The notes beneath the pieces were generated by a model that saw nothing but the letters and a program-made list of their open reading frames with translations, was not told where the DNA came from and did no database searches. From Owenia fusiformis (Eukaryota; Annelida; Polychaeta; Sabellida; Oweniidae), in the NCBI GenBank assembly GCA_903813345.2, contig CAIIXF020000012.1, positions 15,184,020 through 15,248,019 on the forward strand: DNA of 64,000 nucleotides. Reading direction: 5' to 3'. Positions 61,301 through 64,000 of the stretch are shown here, one piece after another (positions within the stretch are counted from its first letter, which is position 1; the number at the start of each line of letters is the position of its first letter). The position numbers and the translations under genes were made by a program.

Positions 61301-63791
61301 TCCCTACAGAGAGGGTCCGTTAACATGTAAGTCAATGGAAAAATATTTGGTTCTTTTGAAAAGCATTCCTTGTTCACAGGTTTTCCCTACAGAGAGGTAT
61401 TCCATCGGACAGGTTTTACTGTATATGTCTCCCTCCTAAGATTTTTTGATGTACTTTTTTGATGGATTCAAATGAAAATTAAAACTTATAAATTGTCATG
61501 TATAGATTTGATTATAATGAAAGGAAAACCATACATTTTCTTCAGTATAAAATACAATTTTTTTTCTCAGCATTGGTGTCCGTTACAATTGCTACAATTT
61601 TTCCAGGTGATGACATTTTGTCATGTTATGCATTGGTAATAAATCCTGGATTTTCTGCTCTTCTTTAGGACCACATTGCCCAATTAAAATCCAAGATGAC
61701 TGCCAATGCAAAAGAATGCGAAGAGCGCAATAAACAACTTCGGGAAGAACGAGAGATGATGCAGGCTCATTTCCAACAGCTTAAGGGTCAGATGAATAAA
61801 TTACGTGAAATTGAACGTGAAAAATTAACCAAACTAACACTTGAGAGCAATACTGCCATCAAGGAATCAAAAAGGAAAGCTGAAAAGGTGAGATGTAAAC
61901 AAATATATAGTGCAGAGATACTATACTATACTCTGTTTCTATATAAATGTAAAATAAAAGTAAAATACCATAAGTTGGGTTAAATTTCATTGGCGACTAC
62001 TCTTATTCTTGTTGGATTTTGTGAACATTTTTTAATTCAGTATACATGTATTAACATTGTCACTGGATATTGATTGAGATTTATACAGATTTTGTGAATC
62101 CTCAAATAAAGTGAGCATTTAAATAAAGCAATTAACAATAATAACAGAGAAGCATGTCAAGCTTTCCCAGAATGTTACAGTATAGCCCATGCAGTGTTTT
62201 GTTTATGAATTTTTGTTTTTTATTATGAATTAAATTTAACTTAAACATGGAATTACCTTATATTCGATATCATTTCTAGGGTGAGAGAATTCTACGATTA
62301 GCAGAAATGTGTCGAAAAATGGAGACAGAGGAGGAAAAAGTTTTGCCGTTTTATGCGTCATCTTTGACGGAGGAAGAACAAGGGGATGTTGAAGCTGCCG
62401 TCACTGAGGCTCCTTCTGAACCTTTGGCAGCTGTAAGTTTTTCAACCAATTCTTTTTAGCCAGTTTTTTTCGTTTTCTAATTAAATCTGGTGAAGGCTTT
62501 AATATCTCTAAAGCAAACAAAATATCTTATCTATCTCCAACTCTACCAATAGTAGTGTACAGGTCATTACCTAATTTTTATTCAAGTTAATGCAATTTAG
62601 AACATGTGTACATGTAATTCAAAACAGATTTCATTTAAATGTACTTTATTACTTGTTAATTTTCTCTTTTCCACTCTATTTTGCATTTCAAAACATGACC
62701 CCATTTTCACATTTCACATTATTGTGATATTTCCATACAATTTGATGGATTGACTTTATATCTGTGTACTTTGTTCCATGGAAATTTCGCTCTTTTCCAC
62801 AATATTTTGCATTTCAAAACATGACCCCATTTTCACATTTCACATTATTATGATATTTCTATACAATTTGATGGATTGACTTCACACCTGTGTACTTTAT
62901 TCCATGGAAATTGCGCTCTTTTCCACTCTATTTTGCATTTCAAAACATGACCCCATTTTCACATTTCACATTATTATGATATTTCTATACAATTTGATGG
63001 ATTGACTTCACACCTGTGTACTTTATTCCATGGAAATTGTGCTCTTTTCCAATCTATTTTGCATTTCAAAATTTAACCCCATTTTCGCATTTCCTCATCA
63101 TACATAAATCTATTCCAGGTGATGCATGAATACACATCATTAGAAAACTTCTGGAAGCGCTACAATAAAACCCTACTAGACAAAGTAGCATTGGATAAAG
63201 AAAAATCAACTCTTTTAAATGAAAATACGACCCTCCGTACGTTACTGAAACAATACTTAGATGGTATATCTGTGAATGATGAGATCTTAAGCCAAGTGAA
63301 TCCACTGTTTGTAGTCAACCAGAAAACCAATGTAAAGTAAGTAGGATGCTCTGCCATTTTGTTAAGTCTACAGTTGTAAAAGAGAAGTTCAATGCATAGA
63401 AGTGAAATAAATCAGATACTGCTGAGTGCACATCATAAAGAATTCAAGGCAATTGACCAAACAATTCAATTCTTGTGTTATGTTCCTTTACATAGATCAG
63501 GCTAGAGCAATAACCCCAACTATGCATAAGCACTGGATGTTTTTTTCCATGAAATAACATTTAACTTGTCCGTAATCTAACTCTGACAAGTTGGTATGAA
63601 ATCTATAGGAGTCATAGGAAGCGCGCTCTGTATACAATGCCAACCAATAAATATCATAACATTAATAAATGATACATATTCTACCATTTGTTTTCAGATT
63701 GAATGTACCAGTTCATGACCCAAGAGTACAGAGACCATCAAAGACAGTTGTAGAGGCTGCTCATGTAGTGCAACATATTCTACCCTCATAG
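58307..63791 (+). CDS. CCDC65: DRC2/CCDC65, dynein regulatory complex subunit 2, eight exons
   Basis: Encodes a 499-residue coiled-coil protein of the nexin-dynein regulatory complex of motile cilia and flagella, about the length of its vertebrate counterpart. Exons: 58307-58447, 58836-59088, 59496-59719, 60300-60497, 61669-61887, 62280-62432, 63119-63336, 63698-63791. All introns have GT-AG borders and the phases (0,1,0,0,0,0,2) join without a break. Recognisable family stretches are [20 protein letters not shown] in exon 2, EEKVLPFY in exon 6, NFWKRYNK and [20 protein letters not shown] in exon 7, and [10 protein letters not shown] near the end. Intron 3 holds four extra copies of the exon 4 head, introns 1 and 4 hold MITEs, and intron 6 holds a 126-bp satellite. 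The start lies in a Lys-rich N-terminus ([11 protein letters not shown]). Confidence 0.95.
58486..58676. mobile_element. MITE with CAGTAAAA ends in DRC2 intron 1, copy 3
   Basis: Left end CAGTAAAATCTGTAT preceded by TA; right end AGACAGGTTTTACTG. The inside shows GGTGTTCACTA(C/T)AGAGAG three times. Same family as 7653, 40919 and 60567. Confidence 0.85.
59868..60370 (+). repeat. Five-copy, 100-bp array of the DRC2 exon-4 3' splice site plus exon head
   Basis: The exon-4 start AATCTAGAAGAGAAACATGC preceded by an AG acceptor occurs at 59900, 60000, 60100, 60200 and 60300, an exact 100-bp period. Only the last continues into the full exon. Each unit is about 30 bases of intron end plus about 70 of exon head. 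Copies 1-3 end in TTC TAA in the exon frame (for example 59969-59971), and that same TTCTAAC resembles a branch point for the next copy. The intron before copy 1 has GGTATCAGTTCC (59868-59879), nearly the same as GGTACCAGTTCC in the exon (60358-60369). Confidence 0.95.
60567..61421. mobile_element. 855-bp element with CAGTAAAACCTG ends in DRC2 intron 4, copy 4
   Basis: Left end CAGTAAAACCTG preceded by TA; right end GGACAGGTTTTACTG followed by TA. The inner motif GTTTTCCCTA(C/T)AGAGAGG occurs near both ends. It is the longest and best-bounded member of this family here and has no recognisable transposase. Confidence 0.85.
62681..63118. repeat. 126-bp tandem repeat in DRC2 intron 6
   Basis: Units start with TTGCATTTCAAAA at 62681, 62807, 62933 and 63059, an exact 126-bp period. 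The last, partial unit runs into the exon 7 acceptor at 63118. Confidence 0.93.
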
Positions 63792-64000
63792 TAACAGTAT
63801 AACTCAGTGACACCTATTGAGTAATTCTTGGACATTACGATTCTTTTAAATACATCATATATGTGTATTATACACCCATCAATATAATGCCTCGGTCATA
63901 TTTGATCTATGGCAACCATAATAGCTTACCAAAATCTAGAGAAATATGCAGCATAAAATATAGGGTTAGCAGTACGCTGTCGATTTTCTAAATCGATTTT
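63792..64000. other. 3' flank of DRC2
   Basis: The 3' UTR of DRC2 would lie here. No canonical AATAAA was seen before the window ends. Confidence 0.5.

Overview
This is a window of nuclear DNA from an AT-rich invertebrate animal genome. The evidence is multi-exon genes with GT-AG introns, a motile-cilium gene (DRC2/CCDC65), membrane-anchored animal-type UDP-glycosyltransferases (UGTs), and many animal-type transposons. The repeat style suggests a lophotrochozoan (mollusc or brachiopod-like) or another non-vertebrate bilaterian; I cannot name the species.

Layout. 1-5.8 kb: a two-ORF non-LTR retrotransposon whose ORF1 carries an AT-hook, an SGNH-esterase-like domain and two zinc knuckles. 5.8-11.9 kb: intergenic DNA with satellites, plus a single-exon type II membrane sulfotransferase (minus strand) whose stop codon lies in the end of a miniature transposon. 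11.9-40 kb: a UGT cluster. Two copies are intact (minus 11870-13420, plus 33429-35009). The rest are broken: a plus-strand paralogue with one nonsense codon, a tandem 3' fragment, a copy with a nonsense codon and a frameshift, and a rearranged pair split by a hAT-like insertion. The pair (UGT plus, then UGT minus, convergent) has been duplicated as a block. Between the blocks sit a 4.55-kb Kolobok-type element (TTAA target, paralogous empty site available), a decayed mariner and a recent Ty3/gypsy element (27697-32675).

40.7-54.7 kb, minus strand: the first three exons of an aspartate dehydrogenase domain gene (ASPDH). Intron 1 holds a hAT-like element and an array of 18 copies of the exon-2 3' splice site plus exon head. 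Intron 2 holds a second LTR retrotransposon (Gag-PR-IN without reverse transcriptase) and a nested two-exon gene of unknown function. No later ASPDH exon was found. 54.7-58.3 kb: a tandemly duplicated upstream region and small DNA transposons. 58.3-63.8 kb, plus strand: a complete eight-exon DRC2/CCDC65 gene (499 codons). Its exon-4 acceptor and exon head are also tandemly copied, five times at an exact 100-bp period.

The most notable pattern is that two neighbouring genes each carry a tandem array whose unit is a complete 3' splice site plus the start of the following exon. Each array is bounded by short homology between intron and exon. I know of no named system like this. All family assignments come from reading motifs; no database search was possible.
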